From NCBI RefSeq assembly GCF_963678635.1, contig NC_087067.1:9593716-9657715 (forward strand): a stretch of DNA of 64,000 nt. The letters are read 5' to 3'. Numbering within the stretch: position 1 is the first letter of the stretch; each line of letters starts with the position of its first letter. A program made the translations under genes and the position numbers. Of the stretch, positions 1 through 12,550 are shown in pieces. The stretch comes from Symsagittifera roscoffensis. Its lineage: Eukaryota; Xenacoelomorpha; Acoela; Convolutidae. The notes under the pieces are model-generated. The model was not told the origin of the DNA. It searched no databases and saw only the letters and a program-made list of their open reading frames with translations.

Positions 1-340
1 CAAAAACCGAATTTTCGCAATTTTTGAGAAAACGGAACACTAAAAAATCAAAAAAAAAATTGAAATTTTTGAGTTAGGACAGTGAAAATAGTTGTTCGGA
101 CAACGTCCACTAGTGAATCTACAGGTTTTAAGACCCGTTTACCGAAAGCCTTCCGGATTGCAGAGAAATCGACTTAACGTGTTTGATTCAGTGGATTCGT
201 CAATCCGGAGGGGTCCAGGTAGCATAGTTTTTCGAAAATTTTTTCAACTAAAGTGTTTTAGATCGAGGTTTTTGCATTGAACTAGAAGATTATAGGCCTT
301 CTGAGCTCGGATCAATAATTCTTAGGTCGAAAAGATATGC
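1..340 (+). repeat. LTR or leader-like remnant of the plus-strand retroelement
   Basis: No coding sequence is seen. The stretch carries an inverted repeat, CCGGATT at 153-159 and AATCCGG at 202-208, followed by AGGGG. The same CCGGATT/AATCCGG plus GGGG arrangement recurs in the LTR at 12,970-12,994, and a related one in the leader of the inverted element (23,704-23,769). I infer that this is LTR or 5' leader sequence joined directly to integrase coding at about 330-341, so that gag, protease, reverse transcriptase and RNase H have been deleted. The left end lies outside the window. Confidence 0.4.
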
Positions 341-1175
341 ATGACAGACAGTGGTTATAATCAGGCCTTGGTCATGATAGATCACTTCACGAAGTATGCA
401 GAGGCCGTGCCCTGCATAACTGCCTCAGCGGAAGAGACGTGCGACCACCTGATCAATACGTGGATAGAGAGACACGGTTGTCCGATGACGTTTCAATCGG
501 ATAATGGAACAGCTTTCGTAGGAGAGCTCACGAAAGAGCTAATGAGACGCTCACAGGTTGCTCAAGCTCACTCTACGACATACCATCCCCAGACAAATGG
601 ATTAGTGGAAAGGCAGAATCGAACGTTAGTGTCGATGCTGAGGGTATATTGATCCATCCAGGTACATGACCGATTGGGACAGATATCTTCCACAGGTGAT
701 GGGAGCTTACAATAGCACACAACATTCCACCACCGGAGTTGGTCCACATATGATGCTGACCGGGCACGAGAAGTCCTTGCCCTTGACTTTCTTCTACCCA
801 GAGTATGAGGGGAAGAAGACGTCGCCACAGGTCTATGTGATTAGACGTCAGCAAGAGTTGAACGACTTATGTAGACGAAATACTCAGCAGGCACTAGCAA
901 GGCAGAAGAAAAGATTTGACAAGAAGGCAGCTGGTGCAAAAGCTTATTCGGTAGGGGACTACGTATGGGTATTTCAGAACGTCATACCACCAAAAAGAAC
1001 GAAAAAGCTTTTTAAAAAGTGGAGGGGACCCTTCATGATTACGGAGGTGCATCAGGAGGGACGCTTTTATAGACTGTGTACTGGCCGAGCCGCTCATTAC
1101 GAAACATTAGGCCACACAATCCATCGACAGAAGACTGGTGTATACCTGCAGACATGGAAGAAGGGGATTATCTAA
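341..1175 (+). pseudogene. Ty3/gypsy-type integrase, truncated and frameshifted
   Basis: Retroelement integrases join the cDNA to host DNA. The readable part begins inside the catalytic core, just after the region where the first catalytic Asp should be. It keeps the second (motif SDNGTAFVG) and the third acidic residue (motif TNGLVERQNRTL), followed by the usual C-terminal region with YNSTQHSTTG and a basic DNA-binding tail (KRFDKKA, VGDYVWVF, KKWRGPFMI). The zinc-binding N-terminus and first Asp are missing. The frame changes near 650-665 (341-652 in one frame, 666-1175 in another), where a TGA interrupts the segment before MTDWDRYLPQVMGAYNS. The protein is therefore dead twice over. Family assignment is by motif recognition. 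Confidence 0.85.
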
Positions 1176-1774
1176 TGATGGACCCTGCTTGTGAGGTCAA
1201 TGAGAAGGGCACCAGGGAAAAGAACGATGGGAATGAAGTCATAGAGGAAGGAACAAGTAAACCACTGGACCTGGACCCAAATGAGGTGATTGAAGCAGAC
1301 GATGAAACTTTACCCTACGCAGAAGAGGACTGGCAAGACCCTGAACAAAGAGAGGTTCCCAAGAACTTAGAACCGGATCTTCCGTTCACGATACAGACTC
1401 GTCAGAATGACAGGGCAAGATCCAAGAAGAAATATAACCCTTACGGCGACGATTTTGAAGTGGACAGGATAGACCTAAAGAAGATAGGGAAAGAAGTAGT
1501 GGGTCTAGAGGAAATGACTGTGTCACAGGACATTCACATAGTCGATGATCACGACGATGAGTGGGTCGATGACCGGTCGAAACCCGAGGTAGAATTCGAC
1601 GACGAGCAACAGCAGTCATATGAACAAGACTTGACGAATCTGCGTGTCTTGGAGTGGTTGAACGAAATGACGTCGGACCCAAAGGAGACCACTGTTACGA
1701 TTCAAGATGTAGATCGTGAAAGCACGAAATACAGGAAAATCGAACGAGAAGATCCTTCCTGGGCTGCCCAGTAA
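1140..1774 (+). CDS. Acidic C-terminal extension of Pol (retroelement)
   Basis: This reading frame (open 1076-1774) overlaps the end of the integrase frame by about 100 nt in another frame and then continues for some 200 codons. It is strongly acidic (many Glu/Asp, with runs such as DDHDDEWVDD). It contains the segment KKKYNPYGDDFEVDRIDLKK, of the kind seen in tails after gypsy integrases, where a basic patch precedes a short hydrophobic motif. It may be the true Pol C-terminus reached by a former single-frame read, or a separate accessory product starting at the ATG near 1155. No enzymatic motif is visible. Confidence 0.5.
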
Positions 1775-2019
1775 GGGCGACTACTCATTCCGTCTTCCAA
1801 TCTCGACTTGATATCCGGTATGCGATCGACGGGGACGTCGATGGATATTTTTGTCCGGGGAGTGGGGGTATGACTTACCCTCAATGAAAATTTATTTAAA
1901 AAAAAATAAGAATAGCATGAGAGACAGGAGATTTAGAAGCGGAAACAGGCAAGGACCCTAAGAAACCGGACATAGGGAGGGTATTTGAGTCATATTTTAA
2001 CTTACCAAACGAATATTAA
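1775..2019 (+). other. Spacer between Pol tail and macro-domain frame
   Basis: AT-rich non-coding stretch with an oligo-A run near 1895-1910. An in-frame TAA at 2017-2019 limits the macro-domain frame on its left. No promoter or splice signal can be assigned with confidence. Confidence 0.4.
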
Positions 2020-2472
2020 ACTAGAATAATACTAAAAGACAGCAATTTCATACTCACAGATAGAACATGTGCAATAGCAATCACAGCAGACATGAGTTTT
2101 AAGACAGCGTTAGCAGCAGATTTTAAGAGAGAATATAAAAACATAGAATTCCTTTGGAAGCAAAGACCAGGGATAGGAGGCGTAGCAGCCTTACCTCCGG
2201 CGGTGTCGCAGATACCGGGAAAGTACTTATGCTTCTTGGTAACGAGGGCGACAGAGAAGCAGCACGTGGACCCAGAAAACCTAGTCTTGTCTTTGACGAG
2301 GCTGAGGGACTTCCTTGTGGAAATGGACGTGAAGGAGCTCTCGCTTTCAGTGTACGACCCGAACAGAGGACGACTGCATCCTCGAGAACTGTACGCGCTC
2401 ATACACGTAATCTTCTCTGATACTAATATACAAGTATACTTACATAAGAATTATTACTTAAGTATAGGCTGA
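2020..2472 (+). CDS. OARD1/TARG1-like macro domain protein of the retroelement
   Basis: Macro domains bind ADP-ribose, and those of the OARD1 (TARG1) type remove ADP-ribose from proteins. The frame aligns with that family along almost its whole length. A KDSNF segment sits where KGDLF is expected. It is followed by a helix with FKREYKNIEFL, then QRPGIGGVAALP, then the strand YLCFLVTR, then a helix with ENLVLSLTRL, and it ends with a strand in IQVYL. The first ATG (2092) lies inside the fold, so the beginning must be supplied by an upstream start, a splice or a lost codon. The ADP-ribose loops are changed: the glycine-rich GAGIA loop is replaced (MSFKTALA) and the GCGLD catalytic loop reads RGRLH. 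Binding or catalysis is therefore doubtful. It sits between the Pol tail and the SGNH frame. Confidence 0.7.
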   Translation, partial: TRIILKDSNFILTDRTCAIAITADMSFKTALAADFKREYKNIEFLWKQRPGIGGVAALPPAVSQIPGKYLCFLVTRATEKQHVDPENLVLSLTRLRDFLVEMDVKELSLSVYDPNRGRLHPRELYALIHVIFSDTNIQVYLHKNYYLSIG

Positions 2473-2826
2473 GTTAAGGTGACATACAAGAGGGTGTCAG
2501 ATTAAAGTAGGTAATGTGTGTTATGTTATCTTATGTATTATGTTATTAAGGTCCTGTTCAGACCACGAACAACTGAATAACGATCTTAGGAATAGATCCG
2601 AAGTTTGGATCTTAGGTCGAGTTCCAAATTTTAGAGACCGATTGATTTTAAGAAATTTTAGAATCAAAATCTTTTTATCTGACTGTTTTGAATAAATTTT
2701 AACGAGAAGTTAAGGTGAAACGGACAAGTGTGATATTCGTGACCTCTTTTCTAGATCCTGATTGATCATTTAATTACTCACTTGAGTCAAATCATTGAAT
2801 CAAATCGAATCGAATCTGAAAAGAGA
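2473..2826 (+). other. Spacer between macro and SGNH frames
   Basis: AT-rich non-coding stretch. Near 2610-2625 it has GGATCTTAGGTCGAG, close to a sequence near 315-332 in the left leader. This may be a short repeat used by the element, but no function can be read from it. Confidence 0.3.
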
Positions 2827-4581
2827 ATGGATAACTTCAACTTGGATGAATTGATGGACCTGGCAGAGGCATTTGTAGGACCAATGTTAGATGCGATCTA
2901 TCGTCGGCTAATGGATCGAGACTTCGCTCTGGAGGACCCAGAGGTTGTCATGTTGCTGACAGCCCTGATAAACATCTTGGGGCATGACAACCGTGGGGAC
3001 CGCTCCACGGAAGTCCTATTGATGGCAGCATACGGAGAGAGGGGAGTACTATACCGCCCGAACATGAGAGTGATGAGGTGGAGAAACGGGGCTCTCTCAG
3101 GGAGTGACTTGGCGAATGAGCCTGGATTGGGAAGTTCTAGGACTTATCAACCAGGTGAAATGCCTTTGCCCTCCAAGCCCAAGCCTGGGCTGACGAGAAT
3201 GCATCAAGAAATGAACAGCGAGGCTGCCTCGTCTGGTTCACCACTGAGAGCAGCTGTGCCACCAAAGAGGGCGAAAGTAGAAAAAGGGTTTCAAACGAAC
3301 CGAACCATGCAAGATCTAGATGGGATGCAAGATGAGCTGGAAAGGATCAAGAAGGAGCTGGATGAAGTGACTAAGACCATGCTCATTACGGAGGACGACA
3401 GAGACATGTGGAAGAAATTGTTTGAAGACTGCAACAAAAAGCAGGGTGAAGAAATTGAACGTTTGAGGCGACAAGGAGCGATCGGAACGGGTGGCATTGA
3501 CTACAGCAGTGGAAAAAGTGATACATGCAAGGAGTATTCCTCGTGGGCAGTCCCCGATGGAGCTCTTGACGCCTCGAGAAATGAGTCAAACGACAGAAAC
3601 GCGACTCCCAGCTACAACAGGTCGAGTGACAACCCCGGACCCGAGAGATACCTTAGTTGACTCAGTCGTGGAGCAGACGATGAGGAAGCTGATAGAGACA
3701 GCTGGACGACTAGTGGCCAACAGGAATGCGCCAGGTTCCGGGGTGACTGCACCCTATGGAACGGTTGACGACATGGGCAGAGTACAGCTCTCCCAAGACG
3801 TAATCACCAAAAGGGGAGTTAGCGATGCAACGCTAGCAATGGGGAGCTCAAAAGTTCCAGACAGAAAGATACAAAAGATGCCGGCGAAGAAAGTGTCACG
3901 GGTAATGGATGTGCAAAAGAATAATCAGTTGAAGTATAACTGCACTGGAATTCCGGAGGCGGATCCGAGAGCTTGCTTCAATCGAGCGACCTGGAACCCG
4001 GCAGTAAACCTGCAGCAACCACCACTGGGGACATCACATCTGATACTGGGAGACAGCTTGGTCAGGGTGCTCTCAAACTTGAGGACCTCCTGGATCACCG
4101 CGGTGATGGCTTTCGGAGGAGCGACGATAGCCCAGTTATTTCGGATGGTGGGGTTGATGAATCCATGGAGAATCCCTAATGTAATGATCCTAGTTGGGAC
4201 AAATAACATCTCGAGAAGCTCGGATGAGGAGGAAGCACTATGGGAATCAATGGTGGTATGCTTGTTTACTCCTCTCTGGCAGAAGTTCAACTGCGCTGTA
4301 CTGACCGTTTGCACTGTGCCAATGAACACGAGGACATTGACTGCAACAGGGAGAAGACACAACGAAGGAGTGATCAGGTGGAACAACATCCTGAGGAATT
4401 TATAAGTCAGAATGCCGGAAGGATGATCCTTATGGATATCGAGCACGAACTGAGGGCAATGGATCAGGCCAGGCTGACCACTGACGGCATTCACTTTGAT
4501 AGCATAGAAGGACAGGCTTGGTTGAACAGAGTTTTCCATGAGCGATTGGATGAGTTGGAAGTAGAACTCTTTGACAGGTGA
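2827..4581 (+). pseudogene. Coiled-coil protein with C-terminal SGNH (GDSL) hydrolase, two frameshifts
   Basis: SGNH hydrolases are esterases. In retroelements an esterase is best known from ORF1 of CR1-like LINEs. The first ATG is at 2827. Roughly residues 1-100 are an acidic helical region and 160-215 a likely coiled coil (heptad-like, in the stretch QDELERIKKELDEV). The C-terminal third holds all four SGNH blocks: GDS at 4049-4057, the block II glycine in FGGAT near 4111, GTNN (for GxND) at 4196-4207, and DGIHFD at 4483-4500. The frame shifts twice, somewhere in 3,500-3,660 and again at about 4,400 in the middle of the hydrolase, so this copy cannot make the whole protein. The catalytic Ser, Asn, Asp and His are all still present. 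It lies about 170 nt before the giant frame. Confidence 0.75.
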
Positions 4582-4748
4582 GTGCTGAAGGAAGAGGGAG
4601 TATTTAACGAACCGACAATTACCACCTTTGTGCCTCCTAACCTGGAAACACGCTTGGGAGCGGTCCCAGCCGTGACCATCCATAAACCGCAAAGCTCCAG
4701 CGAACCCGGGCACAGAACAGATGTACGAGATCGATTGGAGAAGCGCCC

Positions 4749-7700
4749 ATGAGGAGGACCATCAACCCTAGACGAAGACTAGGACCTGTCAACTCGACAG
4801 CGGAAACGACCAGCGCCTCTAGATCGGATACGAGATCTGAGACAACGAGCACCAGTCGAGAGGAGCGACGTCCAAACAGGAGCTCTCTAATGTGGTCGAG
4901 GCCAATACCTTCTCCATGGCACATATTCAAGGATGACCTGATGAAATTGAACCTTCAGACAGTGAGCTTTGCAGCGGATGCCATGAGGATGCTGAATGGA
5001 GCGAGGCTATCAGTTAGTGGACTGTACTTGATAACAGGCGTAGACTAGTTAATAGCCGCTGGCATAAATTTCAGCTCCACGACGGCCTTGAGGTTTGCTG
5101 ACCTAGAGGGACTGCCCTCTAATAACACAATGGGACCAGTGAACGCAAGACACTTACAAGACGTGAGGTTGAATCACGATGAAGGAAATCGGTAAGAGAG
5201 ACCTGGGAGATTCTTGACGACGAGGGCACCGATTGGACAACATGTGAAGATGTTCAGGCAGCTGAAGACACCCCCAGGTCATGTGAAAGAAACAGTATAC
5301 CCGAAACAAGTGAATCAAGAAGGTGATGTCCAAAGGTACGGCGGATTGAAAGCGATAAAGAAAGATGAGACCATCTTTGCCGCGTACGACAAAGCAGAAA
5401 TGAGGAAGGCCAAGATTATGATAGTAGCGAATTCAGAGTTCGTACACACTTCCAAGTCTCTGCTTTGGCCGGACGTCATAATGTTGGCAGCGGTCGATCT
5501 GGACCTACTGCGATCCTTGTCAATGGCTCTCGGAGTACAAAGACAGACGGAGATGAACCCAATCACGATCGTGTTTGCTGGCATCAATAACCATCTACAC
5601 AGTAGAGGTTTCCTGAGCAGACTCAGAGAGCCTACAACGGCAGAAAATGCTGTATGGCCAGCAATAAAAGACATCCTCGAGTCAATGGGTGAAGTGGTGG
5701 GTACGATGAAGGAGGGGTCCTTCACCAAGATGACACCGAGAGCAGTGTTCGCGCTGTCTCCGGGGTATGCACATCTCCCGGATGGACTGAAATTCGTGTA
5801 TGCGATCGTGGCCTTGCTTTCGGAAGGAAATATGATGTAATCATATTGGCCCCAAATCGCTTGATAGAGATGGAGAACCTGAGACCACTCAGGGCTGAGC
5901 TACCTGCGGTGTGGTCGGATATCTCGAACGCATTGAGAGGATTCAAGGACCATGCGCTACACATGCTAGTGCTGGACGAGGTGCTGGGGTGGAACTGTCC
6001 AACTTCAGTCGACAGCTCAAAATGAAGCCAGGAATAGATGACGACCATCGAGTAATTGTGGCGATGTCGAACGACTTATAAAAGAGGAAGGAGAGAGAAG
6101 AAATAACTTCAAGGATACAAGAGCTCACTTGGAGGCGATGGTTTTGAGAACCAAACCAGAAGTTAACCAGTGGCTACATCTAACTCCCCGAGTAGCGGCA
6201 TTGGGCGCGGATGCTTTTGAGCAAGTCCCAGTGATGATCAGGAAGATACATGCCTACCTTGTAAAGGAGGTGAACCTGGCCGAAAATGTCGAGGAGAAGG
6301 CAGCCGAGTTTGTAAACAGAGTGTGCCAAATTACCCTGGAAACTTTCTGGACTGAGAAGGTGAAGGGAGAAGAAGGCTTTGAACGGACTGATAGCATGCT
6401 GGAAGGGCTGGGAGCCGGATGGACCGCGTCCTTCTTGGCAAAAGTCTACCCAAAACTCTCTCGATACTTGATAAAAGAATTCCTCCAAGCAGTAGTGGAA
6501 GCATCAATCGTTGAACTGCTAGCCTTGTTCATGACGTTTGGAGCAGAAAACTTTGTGAAAGGACCGGTAGTACTGCTCACTGAAGGAGTTCAGAACTTGC
6601 GGTTAGATGGACTTCTAACATTGATTGCAATAACCCATGGAAACTTGGGAGGACTGATGAACCTGAAAAATTTGATGTGAAGAAAGCCACGGATTCGTGG
6701 AATAAGATAAGAGATCTGAGACATACTCTTATCCAGTACCTCCTGCATCAGAATCGCTTTGGAACAGGAGAGGATGAGATGATTGAGAGGGACGAAGACG
6801 TGATACGACATGTCGGGGGCATGCCTCTGCTAACTGATCTAAGCTTAGCTATGAGGACCGATCCCTTAGCGCTGATCAGAGGGACCACGGAGTTTGTGAC
6901 AGTGATCTATGGACCAGCAGTCACGTTTGCGTTCCCTGATGTTAAGGTGGAAGCGTACAGGAGGTCGGTGCTGCACCTGAACCTCATATCAGCAGTGGAC
7001 GGGAGTGTGCTGAACTGGTGTGAGCAGCATGTTTTGCGAGAGCTCATGAGCGAAGATCTGTTGTTTGGAAAGATAACAGAGCCAGAAATGACGGTCGTCA
7101 ACTTTGATGATCACTTCCGCGATCGTATGGGAGAAGTAGAGAGAGGGCACATTGAAGTATTTCCGAAGCTCTGGAACCTAAGGCCCTATGACAAGACGAA
7201 TGGTGAGATAACAAGAATTCCTTGTCTCACTGCGGCATACCACAAGGTGAGAGAGGAAACGAAAGACTGGGGTGATTACGAGAAGTTGCCAGAGGAAATC
7301 CCTGAATTCCCTCTTATAAGAAGAATGTTGCTCGGAGCAGTCTCCGTAGTACAAACTCCTAGATTGAGAGCATTTGAGACCAATGAAAGGAGGGTAGCGA
7401 AATTCTCGGAAATGGTGGATCCGTGTTTTGTGGGCAGGAATGCCGCAGTGTTACAGTATACGCGATTTGCTTATAGGGATCAAGCCACGAGGAGGCGCAT
7501 AAGCAATGCCGCGACTCCGAAGCCTGGAGCTTTTGACACGGAATGGATGCAATTAAACCTAGCGCCCATGAGGATGAGAGGCAGAGCCGAATTACCTGAG
7601 GCCTCCCTGATTTTGAACAGTGTGAAAAAGGGGTTAACAGTGGGAGGAACGTTGCAAACGAGAGCCTTCCTGGCACCCCTCGGCTATGAGGAAATCAAAG

Positions 7701-10700
7701 TGGTCCATGGAGAAGAGGAAGATGAATCTGCTGGCAGATTAATCATACCGAAATTTCCGGAAGGGGCCAAGACTGAGAAGCAAAGACTTTCAAGTTCTAG
7801 AGATACGTCAGGAGGAAATGATGGGCAGGGAGGGAGCCGTCGATCGGAAGAGCCTATGCAAGAGGATCCCGATCAAGCAGAGAAGGAGGATGATAAAGCA
7901 TTGACAGTAGGAATACCCAGTCTGGATTTCAATTTATTCAGTGACTTTGAAAACAACGCAGACGCGTTGGAAACGACTGAGCCAGCAATAGAAGGTTCTT
8001 CCACACTGGATCCTCCGTCAGCTTTTGCGGAAATGAAACCGAATTTGCCGGAGAGCAGCTCTCCGGGCAATTCAAAAGACAATGAACAAAGACTCCTCAT
8101 AGAATCACCAAGGAGAAGGAGGAGAGAAGGCGCTGCCAGAGTTCCCTTCTTGGGAACATTACCCGAAGAAGAGTGGGAGGTACATCAACGAGACCATGAG
8201 AATAGGACGGGATGCAGATTGGACAGAGTAGCCTTCATGGAGGAAGTCTGGACAGTGGTTCAGAGCTACACAGTGGTCTGGACAGTGGTTTGAAAATAGG
8301 TCTCAACCGACCACTGATGCGGGAAGTCCTTGACAAACTCGACGAGTGTAAAGGGAGATTTAGTGAGTTGTTGATCGACTCAGCCACTGGCGAAAGTGAA
8401 GCAAACTCTCCTATAAAGATGACACCGCAAGAGGATAAAGGAGAAGTTGTGTATCTGTCGAAAACTAGGAAAGGAACGATGCGATCGAAATTGGTGATTG
8501 ATAAGATCAATGAGATGAAGATGAAACTAGGCAGCAAAGTGATACCGGGGAGAGCGGGAAAGACGATGGTGGATTCGGAGATATCGATAAAAGCTGTCAA
8601 CTCAGCGAAAAGGAAGCGAGTTGGAGAAGTCATGGATTTGGGAAAGGTGACGATCGATTGCCTGGCACAGACAGAATGTTGACGGATGTAGCAATGGTGC
8701 CGCCCATTCTCATGGCGGGGATATATCGACAGGTTATAAATTCAAACGGAGTGACCGCACTCTGACTGGAGCAACGTTAGAAATGGAAATACTCAGCCAA
8801 TGTGGAGAAAGTACCATGAAAGACTTTAAACCGTCTCCCATGAACCACGGAAAGGGAAGTGTCGTAGGACAATTGGTCCCAGTGGAATATAACCGACTGA
8901 CACTGTCGGAGACTGTAGCAATAGATGAAAACGCCGGTGGGTACATGGAGATGTTGGAGTACAGAAACTCGGCCAGAGGACACTTAATGGCTCTGGAAGA
9001 CAAGAGTGCCATGGAAGGTTATCTGGAGACAATGATGCAAGGCACCACCCTTAAGCAGAAAGCATACGAGACTCTAGCGTCGTCTGAGATGCAGGCTTGC
9101 GGAAACGATCGATCAGTTGGTGAGCCTTCCATGGAAAGCTGTAGTGTTACGGTACTTTGAGGAAGAGATGAGGACTAGACCAAGGATACACGCTCTGATA
9201 GCAGTGCCCTACGTGAGGACTGAAATACAGCTGAGGTTCGCCTGGTGCATGATCGGACTGACTCGCGAGGAATATGATTCAGAGAAAAGGAAGAGATCGA
9301 AAGAAGAAAAGGTCTGCCTGATGACGAGTATGAGGGATCTGATAATCCAGGAGGGAATGGCAGTAGCGTGCGCGAAGCGGAGGGACGCTCTCTGTTTCAT
9401 CCGATTCATGATAGAGCGAATTTCAGTGCCCGCATTGAATACCTGTGTCAAGATGCTGAAAGAGGGTGATGAACGAGCGAAAGCCTTACTCTTGCTAGCA
9501 CTGCTGGAAATGCATCAGGGCAAGCCGATGAGGGTGAACATGAAAGAACCCGAGGAGCTAGAACCCATGAGGAAGATAGACGAGATCAGGAGATTCTCGA
9601 ACAAAGAACTGAGGCTCACTAAGGAATCCATGGGAGTACTGCCGAAATCCAATGAATACCGTGGATCAATCAGATAGAAGTCATACGGGTACGTGTCCGG
9701 AGTCATAGGGATGGCGTACAACCCGTTTCTCAGTGAAGACATACGCGATTGCTTCTTTGATTACCAACAAGCAGTGTTGCTGAGGTTCTGGACGACGAAA
9801 ATTGCAACGATTAGGAGCGCTGCTAACCCGCAGACCAAACTGGGACTAGTCCTAGAAGAAAAGGTAGCTGCACCTTCCGTGCCAAAATCCGACAAACGAG
9901 TGGAATTTGGTTGGGATTCTCAGATGAATTACTAAGAACGAGCTTGATGGTAGTGTGGGAAATGATGAGACCATCGTGGTGTCCTAATCCCAACGCTGAT
10001 TCGATACTACTTGCAACGCAAGATGTACAGAGGGAACTAAATGCGGACTGTAACCTGCGTGATCTTAATATCATATACAATGTGATGACAACAGCCTCTA
10101 AGAGCAACGGGGAAGACAAAGTGGAGTTGCCTGGCTGGGGACCAGAAGACTGGGTTAAACCTGGTAGCTGTCTGGCAGAAGTATGTGGACTTGAAGGTCA
10201 CGTTTGTGGAAGTCTAGATTGCGTGAAAACCTTGGAGAAACAACACAAACAATTGAGAATATTGTTTGGGAACATTGTGATGAAAGCGAAGACGGAAACG
10301 GAATTGATCGCAGATTGCCATGGAGGAACCGAGGTGAATCTAGTGACTGCACTAGGATTCTACAGCATGCTTGGTTCTTTAGAGTCACTATTGAATCTAG
10401 AACAAAAACATGAGATGGTCACGGCCATCAGTGTAGAAGTGTTCCCAGGGGTTTTGCAAACTGAGCAAAAGCACATAGGAAAATGGAGGGAAGCGATTGA
10501 GGCGGAAATGAAAATCAGACATAGTGAAACTTATCGCAGACCATCGGGAGCGCGATATTTGGTGGGATCGACATTAGCTCCAATGTGCAAGAGCAGATAC
10601 CCAGTGCATTTCGTAGCTGTGGATGTAAAAAGTACGAGAATGATCGTGGATCAAGCCCTCTCAGTGCATAAGTGTGTGAGATTAGCGAGAATGTCGGAAA

Positions 10701-11704
10701 GATCTTATGAGTTATTATGCAAGGTGTTCTCAGCAGTTCCAGAGAGAACTAAGGAGGAGTTGGAATCGATACTGGGAAAGAAGTTCATGGGATACGTCAG
10801 AGGGAACTTCAGCGATTTTGAAAGACAAAAACAGAGAGGATCAACCGTTACGGATTACAATACAGTAGATGAGAATGATGAAAACCACCGTGTAATGATG
10901 GAAGTGGAACCACTACTGGAAGCTTCGGGAAAGCGTAACTGGAGGAGCATCATGTTAACGCATGATGAGTTTCCCTGCCATTGCTTGCTGCAAACATGGT
11001 GGTATCCCGGGCGTAGTAATCTGGTGTTGATCTGGGACTTGATCTTTACCAGACTCATCACGGCCCATAACAATAGTGATGGTGGGAGTTATGATGGCGA
11101 TGAGGTGGCTGGAGGCTCATGTGAGAGAGAACAATAAACAGGAGGCGCCAACGAGAGAAAAATTGCAGAAATTGGATTGTCTAAAATAACTAGATCTTTT
11201 TGAGACCATGTGCAAGATTCTGAACATTCCGATGGAAGTAAAAAAGATATGGGCAAGAAGACGAATGATGCCATGGTTTGGAGCCAACATGACTGCCTGG
11301 TTGTACGAATATGCCAAAAAGCACATGTCGAAGCACGGCAGCGTGTACAGTGAGTATCAGCTGGACATTGGGGCAGGAGCTTTCAAGCGAGCTTTCGTGA
11401 CTCATCGGAATGCAGTGACCACCGCTGTGAAGAGAATTTCCAGGACAAGTGAAATTGTTGGAAGGGAGAAAGAAGAGATGTTGAAGGAAGATTTGGAGAG
11501 AAACGTGACGTTGTGCCTTCACAATAGCTTCTGCAGAAACAGAGAATCTAATGTAGATCCCCTACCATGTTGTAAACAGAGGGTAGAAGAGCAGAAGTGT
11601 TGGAGGACTGCTTCCAACAGCGTCAGAATAGCTAACGATGTGTTGCAAGACACAGAGACTGAAATTGCAGAGTCAATGTCGCAGGAGGAGGAGATGGAGC
11701 ATTG
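4749..11704 (+). pseudogene. Giant retroelement ORF of unknown function with SGNH-like N-terminal module (plus copy)
   Basis: About 7 kb align, in pieces, with the minus-strand copy at 22,193-15,455. The longest open pieces are 5214-5840, 6129-6680, 6677-8293, 9117-9677, 9911-11137 and 11208-11705. Near the start is a degenerate SGNH-like module: a Ser in IVANSEF, the GxND position reading AGINNH (near 5578-5595), and a DDDH motif near 6037-6049. Behind it are regions conserved between the copies, such as ENFVKGP, LRLDGLLTLIA, ADCHG, a Cys-rich segment (GHVC) and the CHC motif near 10,975. At least ten breaks are seen, including TAG at 5046, TAA at 5193, shifts near 5838, 5990 and 6677, and a local duplication of CTGGACAGTGGTT near 8250-8295. 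I recognise no reverse transcriptase, protease or Gag zinc knuckle. The role is unknown. Confidence 0.7.
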
Positions 11705-12550
11705 AGAAATGGCCGAAAAACAAGATGCAAAAAGTAAGAAAATTAGAAGAATTTAGAAGTTTTAGAACTTCTAAACGACGAAAAAAGAAGAAACAAAGAA
11801 GTGACAACAGAGAAGAAGTTAAAACTCAGAATTGTTTTATGTGTGTGACGAAAACTCAAGTGAGAAACTAAGCAACCAAATTGTGATTGAAAACTGAAAC
11901 AGTTAGTTGAGTTTTGAGCAATAAAGAATTTGTTGCATTTTTAAAATTGCATTTTGATTTTAGTTAGTGGCTTTAGAGACACTTACTATTTATTTAGAAA
12001 GGCTTGAGTAAAGAGTATATTTAAATATTCCAGCCTGCATGACCGTTTTAATCAACTAGGAAAACTGACACACATTTTGTGGTGACATGAAAGGCTTGGG
12101 TAACCTCTTGAAGAGGGAGATTGTTTCATTGTTCTTTCTAACCACAGAGTTCCTCAATTTTATTATTCAGGACAATAACAACTAAAATTTCCGAAGGGAA
12201 GAAGCATAGTAGGATAATTTTAGCTTGTTGGTTGGCAGGACTGTCCTGCAAACTAACACCTGTTAAAACCTAGGAGAAAAAGTTTTAAATCAGGGCATTG
12301 ACCTTGGAAGTCAGAAAAAATGATATAAAAATGTTTTATATTAGATCATATCCTCGAAAGTGCAGATTAGTGAATAAATTTAGAAGGCTATAGTAGTGTA
12401 GTATGATGCCACTTATATTCTGCAGTGAGTCGATTTAACGGGGATAAAAGTAATTTCGTGCATTTTGTAAATTCTGTTCGATGACCTTGTACCAATTTTA
12501 CGAACATTGCGAGATTCAATGGGGACATTGACCGGGTTGTCCGGGGAGTA
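11705..12550 (+). other. 3' untranslated region of the plus-strand element, ending in a purine tract
   Basis: Non-coding. A polyadenylation signal AATAAA lies at 11,920-11,925. The stretch 12,072-12,158 resembles the reverse complement of 15,025-15,112, which is the equivalent place after the other giant frame. This shows that the two elements share their 3' region. It ends with CCGGGGAGTA just before a TGTGACATTC start, which looks like a polypurine tract next to an LTR. Confidence 0.55.

Noticed and set aside
3925-4713. Long minus-strand frame (262 codons) opposite the SGNH hydrolase
   Set aside because: It is the reverse of a recognisable coding region, and its translation shows no family features.
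5315-5728. Minus-strand frames within 5,300-9,500 and plus-strand frames within 15,500-21,000
   Set aside because: All lie opposite the giant frames, whose two copies align as protein only in the annotated strand.
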